This document shows, one piece after another, positions 1 through 10,997 of a stretch of 64,000 nt of DNA (its first letter is position 1; each line of letters opens with the position of its first letter). The notes beneath the pieces were generated by a model, which saw only the letters and a list, made by a program, of their open reading frames with translations, had not been told where the DNA came from and made no database searches. Both the position numbers and the translations under genes were made by a program. Source of the stretch: Eukaryota sp. TZLM1-RC (lineage: Eukaryota; Metamonada: BaSk clade); the NCBI GenBank assembly GCA_040285825.1, contig JAUPSS010000004.1, positions 3,727,658-3,791,657 of the forward strand. The letters are read 5' to 3'.

Positions 1-810
1 TTCGGACAAGCCATTTCAGTTTTACTGAACCTTTTCATTCATACTTTCTTACCACAGTGATTGTTGTTTATTTCAACTCAGTTGTATGTAAGGTCCACTG
101 TCTAGCATCTATGATGACTTATTCTTTCCCCGTCAAATCGACTATGTTGACTTATCGGACAAGCCATATTTGCTACTGACTAATTCATTTATTTGGCCTA
201 ATCTCAGTTATCTCAATGTAGATTGTGAAAATAAATTTGTATTTAAGTTCTTCATCAACCCATTCATCAAACACATATTGTACTAAAAAACAAAAGTAAA
301 ACAATAGTTACTGTTCGATATGAAAATGACTATATGGATTAAGTAAACTTATTCTATGAAGACAATAATAAATTCTTGTCGAAACCAATGTAATTGTTTC
401 AATTTTATCAAAAATAATTTGAAACAACTTTTTGTGTGATTCACATGCTTACTGGTCTTGTGTTTTCCATCCTGTTATGAATCGACAACAAATAATTTAA
501 CTGTTTCGATTGTACTGTTGGAAGCTAGAAGCGGTTAAGAAATATATTTCAAATTAAGCAAAACAAAGGGGATGGTGAACTCTCCAAGATGGTGAACTAT
601 GCATTTTGTCTATAAGATTGATATTGTGTGGATATCTGGGAAAACAATAATTCTCATCATTGAAATTTATTTCTTGAATTTTTGAGAAAAACTAAAATTG
701 ATCTAATCAAAAGAAAAGTAACCAGGAGATGGTGAATCACTGAAAGACTCACAATGATAATTCAAATCACTAATAATACTGAAAAAAACAACCCATCTAT
801 TAAATAACAA
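1..810. other. intergenic, no gene seen
   Basis: AT-rich sequence with no convincing reading frame. A short motif, cggacaagccat, occurs near positions 4 and 154, and gatggtgaa occurs three times between about 570 and 740. I see no RNA gene. It lies downstream of the RPA12-like gene, which is on the minus strand. Confidence 0.5.
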
Positions 811-1146
811 TTAATTATTGACTTTAAACGTGTATTCACACTTAAGACAGGTATAAAAGACTGTCGCACCTTCATCAACACCTCTCATTTGCAATGTACG
901 GAAAGACATTCTATCATGACCACATTCAGGGCACTGTTCATCTATAACAGCATCCTGCCTTTGTGGTTCAGCATTTGCGTCTTCAAAACTGTAAGCAAAA
1001 GGTTTAAGATTAGAATGAATGACAGTTTTTTGAAGAACTCCATCAGTAGCTGGTGGCATACTCTTACAACAGGGACAATGTAGAACACCAGAAGAACCAA
1101 GTTGGAAAAGGGTACCACATGTTTCACAGAAGAGTGAAAGAGTCAT
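811..1146 (-). CDS. RPA12: RNA polymerase I subunit A12-like (RPA12/ZNRD1 family)
   Basis: A 111-residue protein if translation starts at the ATG at 1144-1146; the frame stays open 29 codons further upstream, but that extension lacks family features. The N-terminal zinc ribbon is visible as FCETCG followed by HCPCC (C7, C10, C24, C27). The C-terminal ribbon reads CPECGHDRMSF then TCLKC, with the TFIIS-like acidic hairpin VDEGAT between them (Asp-Glu preserved) and a typical VNN end. In this family the protein is a Pol I subunit acting in the nucleolus, needed for RNA cleavage and termination. The linker and the TLQMRGVDEGATVFYTC block fit RPA12 better than RPB9 or RPC11. No intron is needed. 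The ORF is intact. Confidence 0.88.
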   Translation of the reverse strand: MTLSLFCETCGTLFQLGSSGVLHCPCCKSMPPATDGVLQKTVIHSNLKPFAYSFEDANAEPQRQDAVIDEQCPECGHDRMSFRTLQMRGVDEGATVFYTCLKCEYTFKVNN

Positions 1147-1299
1147 TATAGGTATTTTGTTTAGTGGTGTTTGAGTGAATGGACTGTGAGTGCAAATCCT
1201 AATGCATTTACCAAACCCACATTGGAAATCCATTCTTCATTTCAACTCCAGACACTATTGAGCTGCCACATCGTTTAAGATGGACTGATATTTTCTTCT

Positions 1300-2483
1300 A
1301 CAGAGATCTTCTTGACTACTCCCTTTTTAGTTCCTCCCTAGCTTCTTTTAGCATCCAATGAAAATGTGCTTGTTTAAGGAACTTGCGACCGACATTGATG
1401 GTTGACGTTTTCCCTTCCTTGTATCTCCTATCGAACTCCAGTCACCATAACTAATAACTACATCTTCTGGGGAGTCAAAGGTCAATTTGAGTCTTTCCAA
1501 CATGTTTTTTTTTCACTTCGAATATGTTTGAATTTTCCTTTTCTGAACCATACATTTGGGTAAAAATTATTCATATGAACATTGCTCAAATTCCTTGATG
1601 TAATGACCAAAATGTTGACTGAAACAAGATTTTTGTTGTCTGTTTGAGACAGATAAAGAAAATTGATTTGAATATCCTGACCTGAGTAATCACCATCAGG
1701 TAATTGTCCTTTCCAATTTTCTTTTTTTCGTTCAACGCTTTTTGGTACTTTTTCTGTCAAATTGGCGTTCACCAGCAGTTTTTTTGAACGTGTTCCACTA
1801 GTGTTTGGGTTTCAGCCGTGCATAATCAGAGTCAGGGTTAGAATAGATTGATAGATTTTGTTATTTTTTCTTTCTTTTTTTATACCTTTGCTTTTTTTGC
1901 TTCTGATTTCTGGAAGTTGTCTTTTTTTATAGAACTCATTTTGTGAAATTTGTTCTGGGGGTAATAGTTACAGTAGGATTTGGAGAAACACATTGCATTA
2001 AATTGTGATCGTTAGGGTCAATGGTAACTATTCTTTTATCTTTTGACTTCATTATTTCGATATTTTCAGCAGACAAAGAATGTATGTTTCGCTCTGGTAC
2101 GATGTCTTAAAAGTAAAATTCTTGAAAACATTCCCATTTTCATCAATCAGGTCTTTACGAATTAAGACCACTGAACAAGCAATCCCCTCTGTTTTATGAA
2201 TATGGTCAGTTACAATTGAGGACAATTTTAATTGAAAGCAACCTCTAGTCTCTCGTTTGTAAGAATCTAATACCTTATCAGTTAGCATTTCGGTAAAAAC
2301 TGATGATCTTATGTCATTTGCTCTTCCTTTGAACTTGCTAAACCTTTCATTGAGCGAATGAGTATCGAGTCTTATATGCTGTGGAATCAATGTAGTTGTC
2401 AATGGATAAGGATTACTGACTGTAAGGAATGGAGATGATTTCTTGTTTGGATTTAATACAGTGACCGTCCTTTCCGTACTCAT
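1300..2483 (-). pseudogene. Fanzor-like (TnpB-related) nuclease gene, degraded
   Basis: Several frames on the minus strand must be joined. The ORF at 2483-2052 opens with MSTERTV and contains PLTTTLIPQHIRLDT and then KLSSIVTD..GIACSVVLIRKD, which I recognise as the segment preceding the RuvC core in one Fanzor clade. Downstream, in another frame, comes RIVTIDPNDHNLMQC, a RuvC-I motif with its Asp codon at 2017-2019. Further on, near 1437-1470, comes VVISYGDWSSIGDTRKG, the GDW block that precedes the alternative catalytic Glu. The ORF at 1772-1482 lies between. The Glu/zinc segment and RuvC-III are missing before the RPA12-like gene. Frameshifts make it a relic. Assignment is by motif only. 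Confidence 0.6.
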
Positions 2484-2869
2484 GGATTTTTACAGTGCCT
2501 TTGATCTAATTGGTTTCTTATTATCATGATTACAAAGCTACATAATCCATGTGATGCCTACATCCCTATCCCAATAGACATCAGTTGTTATATCTCAATT
2601 AACATGTTGTTATGGCGGGTTGAACGCGTCCAGATCCAGTTAATGTCCAAGGTTAATTTTGTTAAAATGTCAGAATTCTCTAAAACGAGACCCAGCTTGT
2701 CAATCCAATATATATAAATTTATTTCATTTCCCCAATAGAAAAAGCAAAAGCAACACAATTAAATTATTATTTATTGCTACAACATTAGCATCTACAACA
2801 TCAAGATGGCTTTTCCTATACTATTCTTTTCAATACAACCATTTTTCAAATAAAAGTTTGTTATTGAAC
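2484..2869. other. short gap, nothing recognised
   Basis: Between the Fanzor relic and the 3' end of a family A retrotransposon. The N-terminal helical part of the Fanzor gene would be expected here on the minus strand, but I could not find it. Confidence 0.35.
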
Positions 2870-4262
2870 AACTCATAAATCAACATCTAAATAATCCATC
2901 TCTCCCACAACAAAACAACTAGATGCAACTCTCTCATAGTGAAATCCAAGAGAAAGCAAAGCATCAGAAACCAACTTCAACATCCCCTTAAAAATAGAAA
3001 ACACAATGCTATTTATTTTTTAAATCTTCTATAAGTCTTTTTCTTCACAGTCATTTCAAAAGCTGCCAAAAACCGTATAGCAGTAGGAGCAGGTAAACCA
3101 AATAGAGAAAATACAAATGGATACAAATTGTATTTTGCATGCTGTTGGGTAGACAATTTGGACAAAAGTTCACTCTATTTTTTGATTTTGAAAATTACAG
3201 CAATTGAAAAAGGGTTAGGAATTTAAGAATTAGCAAGCCTTTCACTTGAGACATAACAAGGATCAACAGACATTACATCCAATAAAATGAAGGTTCCATC
3301 TAAACCAGGTAATATGACACCACCTCTGTTATTCTTACGAAAATCATCTTCAGCATCAAACAGATTTGACAGCAGAGGTTCCGAAAAAGATTCAATTCTA
3401 TGAGATTTACACATGCAATATAATTGGTCACTTTCAGCATCGTGAATCTTGCTTCTAAAAGTAATAAAATGTTCACAATTTAACAAATGGGTAATTGTAA
3501 TTCTTCGAAAACATTTACAAATTAAATTATGAGGCAAAATATCAGGCCAGATAAAGAAACGAAATCTCATATTCAAAGTCCAGGCAGAATCAGTCAACAG
3601 AGTGCCATAACCTTGAGGAATTGTTGCTAATAAGGCAGAAGATGTACTATCACACATATCTTGTAAAAGATTTACAAAAGCGGGATTCTTTTTCTTGGCC
3701 AAGCCAAGTCTGACATCAAAATCCAAGCTTTCGAAAATTTTTCACAATTTTTGTTGAAGCTTTTTACAGCAAAACTGCGAATTAAAAAGAGATTGGTTTG
3801 GAATTTCTTGAATTGATTGGGGAAAACATTTGATCCAGATTTGCGGTGGCAAATTTTCGAACTCACAAGATAACTCGTTCAAACATTGACTGGAATTTGT
3901 AACTAACAGATGGGAATCATCAGGAAATCTACGAGAAAATTCATGAATAGAATTCTTGCCTTCCTCCCAAAAATGCTGATTGGCACAAAATAGAAGATTT
4001 AGTAAATCCAATACCACCCAAATTTGCTGCAGAAAATAAGTGAATTTTCAACATTCCTGGCTCAACATCCAATAAATCAGCAAAAAATTCTATTCTCAAT
4101 CAAATAATGGAACGACAAAAATCTAATGTTATGGAGGGGGAACTAGATCTCAAAATGTGGGTTATTCTCCCAGTGTAGCAAATCTTAAGCATAAAAAACT
4201 TGATATGTTTTTCTAAATCCAAAGAAGAAACTAAATCAAGTTCAAGTTTCATTTTTTCCACA
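2870..4262 (-). mobile_element. family A RLE-type non-LTR retrotransposon, 5'-truncated relic
   Basis: Minus-strand reading gives the family A C-terminal half in broken frames (3223-3726, 3742-4017). Visible are an RT-thumb-like segment, the FIWPDILPHNLICKC zinc motif ending HLLNC, VHDAESDQLYCMCKSHRIE, and the endonuclease block GLDGTFILLDVMSVD. The element's 3' end, with the last residues before its stop, lies near 2880. Compared with the array at 34-42 kb it carries frameshifts and internal deletions (for example near 3010-3030). The reverse-transcriptase core is absent. Confidence 0.75.
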
Positions 4263-4299
4263 AAACTCCTTCAACAGTAAATCCTTCAACCAAATTGTC

Positions 4300-5035
4300 G
4301 TTTGAAGCATCTCATTTATCAAATTCAACATTATGTTAGGAGATACCAATCGTAGCAAACACCACATTTGTCATCATAATTAAACTTGCTTAATGAAAGT
4401 ATTTCTTTAACAAAAGCTTGTCTTTTCAATTTTTAAAGGTGTTGTCCCACTTTTGTCTTCTGCTTTGTTATCTCTTGGTCGCTTTTATGAAGGAAAAAGT
4501 TCCAGTCAATTTTTGTTGGCTAACTTTGGTTATGAAGATTTAGAATTTTAGTTTGTTGTTTAGCTCTTTGAAAGTAATAAATTAAAAATTCTCCAAAAAG
4601 GCTATTTGAGCACCATATTTTTGAATTATTTCCCGTCTTCAAAGGTGTATCTGTAACAGATAAAGATAGCGAAGAAAGATGAGATAAGAAAAGAAATGAG
4701 AGTGGGATGTTTCAAGTATAATTTCAAAGAAGCAAACACTTCATTAGTGACACATAGCCCAAATATTTTTATAGTTGTAAATAGAAGTAAAGTAATAGAT
4801 TCACAACCCATTGATGATAAGTAGTGATGAATCTGATGACTTATTCTCAAGCACACCATTGTCCAATAACAAGATGAAGGTGAAGATCCAGAGCCCAACT
4901 TATCAAAAAAGATCATCTTTTTACATTATTATTGCCAACCATTTTCACAGAGTTTATATTAAATTAATGTAGCGTGATTCTTGTATATTACCATTAAGTG
5001 ATTGTGGGAAGCATTCGAGAATTTCAGTAAGTTAT
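4300..5035 (-). mobile_element. family B non-LTR retrotransposon, strongly diverged relic
   Basis: Translated fragments on the minus strand match family B pieces in order: WxxCFPQSxNG near 4985-5020, then CLRISHQIHHYLS and TIKIFGLCVTNEVFASLKLYL (4650-4860) against B's FGLCATNEAFVTEMKLYL, then a short piece near 4330-4430 equivalent to B's LLKE..FGSDD..DVYCDW. Frames are broken and the copy is far more diverged than other B copies, so it is an old insertion beside the family A relic. Confidence 0.55.
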
Positions 5036-5418
5036 TCTTTTAAATATTTCTTCAACAATTTCTTGGGCACTAAAGAGTCACTTGTTTTAAAATCTTTTTT
5101 GGGTTTGGCTGCTACTTGTTTTTATTAAGTCAACAAATGAAACCATTTTACTAGTTTTAGACAAACCACATTTGTTTTTGGGATCTGTACTTTGATGGGA
5201 GCCATTAATAAACTTGTATATTCTTTGGTTTTCATCTATGTCATTTGGATATAAAACTGGTAGACACCGTCACCTTAAAACTAACTAAACATGATATGAG
5301 AATGACTGACTAATGACTGAGATGAAAAAACTATACTGTAAATGCACAAATTTTCATAATTAAAAAACAGTTTATAACAATACAATCTAATTAAATTAAA
5401 TTTAATTAAATTAATTAA
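5036..5418. other. intergenic spacer 3' of the calpain gene
   Basis: No gene seen. The last 40 bases before the calpain stop are built from repeated attaa/aattta units, probably 3' UTR sequence. Confidence 0.4.
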
Positions 5419-8400
5419 TTAAATTTCGCAAATAGACACATCATGATCTCCAAATGCCATGAGAGTAAATCCATTTTCACAATTTGCATCAAAAGTACAC
5501 GGTACGATGGTGTACGATCCATTAGCTTCGACATCAATTTCTTTAAACACTTCCCTCAAATTAATAAATGACGTTTTGGCAAAGAAGTTGGTATTAGTGA
5601 CTGCAGAGATTCTATTACCACCAGCTTGACAGACATAGAAACCGATATGATGAGGCTCCTCCCCCAACATCCTTCTATCATCTTGTCTGAGCACGATACC
5701 ACATTTACCAGGTCCTGAGCAACTCAGCACGAATTGGGGATTTGATTTAAAAGTGTCTCGATTCTTGGCTGTTTGACACCCTCCAGCTGTGAAAGGATTT
5801 CTAGTCCAAGCTGATTGAATCCTAGCTTCATAAGAGTTGGTAAAGAATCTGCAAATGTACAAGGTGGAAAAATGAACAACAAAGTCGCTAAACTCCATCC
5901 AAAAGGTACCATCATCTTCTGCTTTCATATCCAGTCTCTTCTTCAACTTTGAAGTCCATTTGGGACAATGATCAGAGTACGCTCCATTCCACTCAGTCCT
6001 GCCCCAGGGATTACGAAGTTGAATCAATTGTAATCCTCTTTCAGGTTCAGCAACTCTATGAATAGAATACGCATGACCTTGCACAATGCCGAAATCAGAG
6101 GTGTCAGTGTCACTTCCAGATGGAGATCCTGCACCCAAGAGATAACCAGACTCCATGTAATTAACAACCTTTCTCCAAAAAGCGCCCGAAGCTATATCAG
6201 ATTTAGTTTCCTTAGAAGTAAATTTAATAGAATCAGCAATACCTCCTGTAAGATCTGATAATCCAATCGAAACTTGACCACCTTCAATGGCTTCATAGGT
6301 TCCATGAAGCTTGGCGTAACCCTTTTCAATGAGAGCAGGGAACATTTCTTGTGGTTGAGAAGAATGAGCAAAAGCAGGACGGCCATCAGATCTAAGCGGA
6401 AGATAGTCATCAATTGCGATATAGGTCCAAGTACAGTTTTTGTGAAACCTTAAAACATACATCCCATTAGATCCATAATCCCGGACAAACATTGAAGTAA
6501 CAAGGTTTGGCTTTGTGCAAATGACGGCAATAGCTGAAATTAACCAACAATCGCCCAAAACTCCTTGCTTGACATGATCACATGAAGGATCTCCCTTGAA
6601 AATGGTTGAATTATGACCCACACGTGACCAATTTGAACTCCTCAATCTAGTTGCAACAGATCTGCCTGCAATAGCATCACCTGCAGGGAAATCTGAATCA
6701 GAAAACTTTTGGCCACCTTGTTTTAATTTCGAAGCAAGGTTATCAAACTGAGCTACTACTGGATTATCTTGTTTCTTGACGACTTCTTTTTCCTTCTTTG
6801 GTGCTTTTCCTTTCTTTTTCTTTCTTCCCAAGAGTAACTTTCTTCTTCTTTCTTGCTCATTTTGTTGTTGTTGGAATCTGCTTGACCTTTCGTCATCATC
6901 GTGATCAACATTGGAAGGAACTGGGACCTGAGGAGGAGAGGGTAACACTGAGTTGGGGTTGGGGTTAGGCTCAGGTTGAGGTCTAGGAGATGGTTGAGAT
7001 GGTTGAGGTCTAGGAGATGGTTGAGAAATGGGGGTTGGTTGAGGGTTAGGGTTGACAACATTTCTTCTTCTTCGTTCAATTTCCTCCTCCTCCCTTCTTC
7101 TTTTCTCTTCTTCTTGTTCAGCAGCTCTCCTCTGACTCATCCACTTTTCCATATCAGCAATCAAAGAAGCCCTTTGGCTTGGATCAAGACCTGCTACATC
7201 CTTGGCAGTAAGATCAGAACGTCCCGTAGAAGCCAGGAAGAGTGAGAGGTTGTTGAGTAATGAAAATTCATTGGCATCGGCAGCTTGAATCAACTTTACC
7301 GAAATTTTCAAAACAGTAGAGACATCACCTTGGAACAAATTGGTAAACTTATTGTACAAACTCCATGGAACTTCATCATCAGAACCATCCTCAATTGCTT
7401 CAAGATACTTGACTGCAAACTCTCCCCATGAAGGCTTCCAAGATCCACCATCCAGGCATTCTTCTGCCAAATTTTCACTGACAACACTAGAAGAGATCAA
7501 GTGAGCTTTGCTACCTAATAAATGAGGAGCCAAGGTAACGGAGCTCCCAACTACATTAGCTAAAAGAAGGACAGCAACACCTGCAACAATTAAAGGACCA
7601 TAAACGTAGTACTCCATCCAAAGAGAGGCAAAAGTTCCCCATAAGGTAAGGATCACAAACCCCAAAACGGAAAGTAACTTCGGCAGATTAACAGTTAAAA
7701 ACTGACCATTGTCAGTCAAACAGAAAGAGGGAAACAGCCAAGGGGATGACACCACTGGTGAGGAGGTGTTGATTGGTTTTAGAGAGAATGAGTAAAGGAA
7801 GCAAACACCAATAATGATAAACAAACACAATGAACTTCCCCAAAAAATACCCTCTCCTCTACCCCCGACATAGAGGGCAATGATGGTAGCGATAGCAGTG
7901 TAAATGAAGGTATATGTCTTCAGTGAAGGAGGGAAATAACCTTGCTGGCGAATATTAAAAGCAATAAATGAAATAAAAAGAATTGAATACAACACACCTA
8001 AAACGGAAGCTCCAAAGTACCAAGGACTAAAGAAGAAAGTCAACAGAATTCCGTAAACAGTAAATAAACCAAGTCCAATGGAAAATGTAACCAATGTGGA
8101 CTTTGCTGGCTGGAAGGAACGATCGTAAAAGTCATAAAGAGAGAAGCATAGTAGAATGAGGGGAGGAAGGCACGTGAAAACAATCAAAATGATTGGACCG
8201 GTTTGAGTGGATCCAAAATAGGAAACTGACCCCCAGATCATGTGGATGATCACAGCTGATAGACACAAAAGTAGTTCTTGCTTTGGCCTGAAATTCAATG
8301 TTTTAAAGAACGAAACAAAAGCATAACCAATCAAGACACCTTCAAAAAGGAACGTCATAACTGAATAGCCAACAAACAAAGGTTTGACAGTAAACATTAA

Positions 8401-9933
8401 GCAACCAGCGTAAATTAAAGAAACAAATAATGGAGAAAAGAGAATTAACAAAGGCTTCATCGCCTCATTTCCTGAAATAATAACATTATTATTGAACTCC
8501 CAGAAAAAGTAGACATAAACCAGAGAAAATAACAAAGGAAAAGTGAATAACAAAGTAAAAGTGTTGATATAACTTCCGGTAAGCATCCATAAAGGAAACC
8601 CTAATAAAGAAGTACCTAAATAACAACAAAGAGGAACCATAATCGATTTAGAAAGACAGTTAGTGTTCTTGTACTGTCTAATGAAGAACAAAAGAGCAAA
8701 TGTCCAAATGGAGAGTATTACAACACTGAATAGTGATACCACACCAAAGATGTACTGCTCATGATCTTGTCGTAGCATAGAGATTAAGGGGAAGTTTAAG
8801 TTCAGCATGACCACAATCTCTCCAACAAATGCAAAGAAGAGCAAGACTACCATAGTCATTGGATGATGAAGCGTAGGAAGAGAAGAAACCCATACGATTG
8901 GACGGTTACCAGTTGCTTCGTTTGACTTGGTCATTGACTTGAGCGCGGCCTCTGTGGACTCAGTGGACAAGGGAAACCGTTTGAAGAAATAGGAGAGAGA
9001 ACCAGCAGTGAGAATGATAAAGGAAAGCAGAGTATGACCTAGGAAGAAGTAGTCTGGTCCGGGAAGGATGAGGGCCAATCGGGAAAGGAAAAGAACAAAG
9101 ATTAGGGTAGTCGGAGAGGACCATTTGTGAAGGAAAGAAAGAAAGTCAAGAAGAATGATGGCCCCCAAAGAGAAGAAGGAAAAAGCTGGATGGCGGTCTT
9201 CAAGAGTCAAGGAAACTAGATCAAAAATGATTAAAACAATGATTGAAGCACCCCAGAGAACCAATGATCTTTTGTTCATAACACCAGTGAATGAAGGGGA
9301 AGATTTGGATGAGATGACGGAGACTGGATCTACTCTTGGGAAGGGGAGGGAAGCATAGACAGCAGCAGAGAGGAAGAGCATGTTGATGATAGCAAAGCCA
9401 AGATAGAAGGTGCGATAATTGGTAAAAGAAGGGTGTAAAAACGAAGGAATGATGAACTGAAGAGCAAGGAGAAGAACAGTGGTTGAGAGCAGAATCTTGA
9501 AGGACTTTGATGTGAAGAACCCATTCATGAAGAACAAACCCATGGTGACGAACAAGAAGTATGAGAACGAGCATATGAGCGCAAGATTAGTGGCAGACAG
9601 GGTCGGTTCAACATAACGATGGAGGTTCGAAGCATAGAGTCCAATGACCACGATGGGGGCTAGTAATACAATATAGGAAACACACGAGAGTATGATAAGA
9701 CGTGCTGAACGGTTACTAATCAGTCCTGATAACGTTTTCTGATGAGCCCAATACCATTTTACTGCGCCAACACGGAATCTGACACAGTAAAGAAGAACGG
9801 AAGCCATGATCAAACTAAAGAACAATATCGGAGCATACAGCTTTGACACATCCCAAAAGGCATCATAATCCAATTGATCAATCAACATGTTGTATTCATC
9901 AAACTTGAAAAAAGTAATGAAAATTATTTTCAT
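5419..9933 (-). CDS. membrane-anchored calpain (TML-calpain / DEK1-like)
   Basis: One uninterrupted 1504-residue frame from the ATG at 9931-9933; the three codons before it start with GTG and are not needed. Residues 1 to about 820 hold some 20 or more hydrophobic segments. Then come a soluble linker, a charged coil rich in Glu/Arg (EEEKRRREEEEIERRRR), a Pro-Gln-Asn repeat stretch and a Lys-rich tract. The C-terminal third is a calpain CysPc core followed by a C2-like/CBSW domain. The catalytic triad is present: Cys1129 in QGVLGDCWLIS, His1287 in GHAYSIHR, Asn1308 in RNPWG. This order is that of plant DEK1 and protist TML calpains, membrane Cys proteases; it is shorter than plant DEK1 (about 2150 residues). 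The substrate is unknown. It appears functional. Confidence 0.88.
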   Translation of the reverse strand: MKIIFITFFKFDEYNMLIDQLDYDAFWDVSKLYAPILFFSLIMASVLLYCVRFRVGAVKWYWAHQKTLSGLISNRSARLIILSCVSYIVLLAPIVVIGLYASNLHRYVEPTLSATNLALICSFSYFLFVTMGLFFMNGFFTSKSFKILLSTTVLLLALQFIIPSFLHPSFTNYRTFYLGFAIINMLFLSAAVYASLPFPRVDPVSVISSKSSPSFTGVMNKRSLVLWGASIIVLIIFDLVSLTLEDRHPAFSFFSLGAIILLDFLSFLHKWSSPTTLIFVLFLSRLALILPGPDYFFLGHTLLSFIILTAGSLSYFFKRFPLSTESTEAALKSMTKSNEATGNRPIVWVSSLPTLHHPMTMVVLLFFAFVGEIVVMLNLNFPLISMLRQDHEQYIFGVVSLFSVVILSIWTFALLFFIRQYKNTNCLSKSIMVPLCCYLGTSLLGFPLWMLTGSYINTFTLLFTFPLLFSLVYVYFFWEFNNNVIISGNEAMKPLLILFSPLFVSLIYAGCLMFTVKPLFVGYSVMTFLFEGVLIGYAFVSFFKTLNFRPKQELLLCLSAVIIHMIWGSVSYFGSTQTGPIILIVFTCLPPLILLCFSLYDFYDRSFQPAKSTLVTFSIGLGLFTVYGILLTFFFSPWYFGASVLGVLYSILFISFIAFNIRQQGYFPPSLKTYTFIYTAIATIIALYVGGRGEGIFWGSSLCLFIIIGVCFLYSFSLKPINTSSPVVSSPWLFPSFCLTDNGQFLTVNLPKLLSVLGFVILTLWGTFASLWMEYYVYGPLIVAGVAVLLLANVVGSSVTLAPHLLGSKAHLISSSVVSENLAEECLDGGSWKPSWGEFAVKYLEAIEDGSDDEVPWSLYNKFTNLFQGDVSTVLKISVKLIQAADANEFSLLNNLSLFLASTGRSDLTAKDVAGLDPSQRASLIADMEKWMSQRRAAEQEEEKRRREEEEIERRRRNVVNPNPQPTPISQPSPRPQPSQPSPRPQPEPNPNPNSVLPSPPQVPVPSNVDHDDDERSSRFQQQQNEQERRRKLLLGRKKKKGKAPKKEKEVVKKQDNPVVAQFDNLASKLKQGGQKFSDSDFPAGDAIAGRSVATRLRSSNWSRVGHNSTIFKGDPSCDHVKQGVLGDCWLISAIAVICTKPNLVTSMFVRDYGSNGMYVLRFHKNCTWTYIAIDDYLPLRSDGRPAFAHSSQPQEMFPALIEKGYAKLHGTYEAIEGGQVSIGLSDLTGGIADSIKFTSKETKSDIASGAFWRKVVNYMESGYLLGAGSPSGSDTDTSDFGIVQGHAYSIHRVAEPERGLQLIQLRNPWGRTEWNGAYSDHCPKWTSKLKKRLDMKAEDDGTFWMEFSDFVVHFSTLYICRFFTNSYEARIQSAWTRNPFTAGGCQTAKNRDTFKSNPQFVLSCSGPGKCGIVLRQDDRRMLGEEPHHIGFYVCQAGGNRISAVTNTNFFAKTSFINLREVFKEIDVEANGSYTIVPCTFDANCENGFTLMAFGDHDVSICEI

Positions 9934-9974
9934 TTCCTCCACAGCAACTGATTCTAAGTCAAAACAATGGTTTT
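9934..9974. other. calpain upstream spacer
   Basis: Only about 40 bases separate the calpain start codon from a Fanzor remnant on the other strand, so the original calpain promoter may have been partly replaced or displaced by inserted DNA. Confidence 0.3.
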
Positions 9975-10103
9975 ACATATGATGTTGTAGTTGAGGTTAG
10001 GGATTGGAATCCCCGAATTTATAGTAAAGGAAAAACTCCTTCCTTAAGAGGTGGAAATTTGAGAAAAATGTCACATAGTATTGAATTTAAAGTAATTATT
10101 CTC
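9975..10103 (+). pseudogene. Fanzor-like fragment, left half of a split locus
   Basis: The plus strand reads VVVEVRDWNPRIYSKGK..PSLRGGNLRKMSHSIEFKV, closely matching the block at about 21075-21185 (IVIGLGDWNPRRNRKG). This is the GDW block upstream of the alternative catalytic Glu in Fanzor proteins. It stops abruptly where a family B element begins at 10104. The expected continuation (YLVDEYRTSARS) is found at 12868, after the B element, another gene and a second B tail. Confidence 0.6.
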
Positions 10104-10804
10104 AAAAGAAAAATGTATTTGTTCGAATTCACCTCAACTCACTTTGCGCCATGCTCTGAATTGTTCTAAATTGATAACTTATCGTTCTTCATTACATGAT
10201 GCTGTTAGAGACACTGTTTTCAATATGGCACAAACTGCAAGAATTTCGTGTATCAAAGAGCCTCTGCTGAAGGAGCAACTTTCTCTGAATAATTTTGGTT
10301 CTGATGATAGAGGTGATGTATATTGTGATTGGACTAATAATTCTGAAGCTATTGTTGACTTTGTCTCATGTATTGTTGCAAATGATACTTTGGTTCACAG
10401 AAGAAAACTGAATCCTGTGAGTGCTCTTGATTTTAAAGCAAAAGAAAAACATAGAAAATATGATAAAGATATTGAAAAGGCTAATGCTGATAGAAATACA
10501 CAGCTAGTTTTTATTGCTTTCCCATTTTCGATAAATGGAAGATTATCAGATGAAGCAGAAACTTTTTTGAATGACTTCCAAAAAAGGTTCAAGAAAAAAC
10601 AATGAAAAGATTTGATATTTTTTTATGGCGTTCTCGAATTCAATTTGCCATTATTAATAGATTACCTCGGTTTTTAAATGAATAAGAGAAGCTTTAGCTA
10701 GACAGGCAGCAGATCAAGATTTTGTAGAGGAAATCTTGGTTCAATGATAGTCGTCCCATTAGTTATGAGTTAATTTAATTAAGTGTGCAAATTCAATAAA
10801 TATA
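10104..10804 (+). mobile_element. family B retrotransposon, 5'-truncated, endonuclease end
   Basis: The copy begins at the sequence encoding the zinc motif (CSNSPQLTLRHALNC) and runs through the restriction-like endonuclease to the B tail, which ends ttcaataaatat. It is almost identical to 20025-20726. The frame is open from 10144 to 10605 and then shifts near 10590-10700. It carries no reverse transcriptase. It interrupts the Fanzor-like locus in the same orientation. Confidence 0.85.
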
Positions 10805-10997
10805 TTTTAGGTTAAAAGGACAAACATCAGGCTTACTACAGTTGAAATTTTCTTGAGTATGCAACTTTTGAAGTTTTCAAGAGTTTCAGAATTTTCATTA
10901 GCCAAAGAAGAGGAAAACAAAGACTGTTTTGCAGCTCCATAATGACTACGTAAGCACAACTTCTAGATAATTTTTCAATTTTATTAGGTTTGATTAC
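10805..10997. other. spacer upstream of the RING-kinase gene
   Basis: No feature recognised. It should include the 5' UTR or promoter of the gene starting at 10998. Confidence 0.3.

Noticed and set aside
811-1146. RPB9 (Pol II) or RPC11 (Pol III) subunit
   Set aside because: The spacing of the two ribbons, the TLQMRGVDEGATVFYTC block and the VNN end fit the Pol I subunit best, although these families are close.
6976-9574. Several 60-117-codon frames opposite to or overlapping the calpain gene
   Set aside because: They are antisense or out-of-frame shadows of a long, domain-rich gene.
9934-9942. Calpain start three codons upstream
   Set aside because: That codon is GTG; the first ATG at 9933 is the likelier start.
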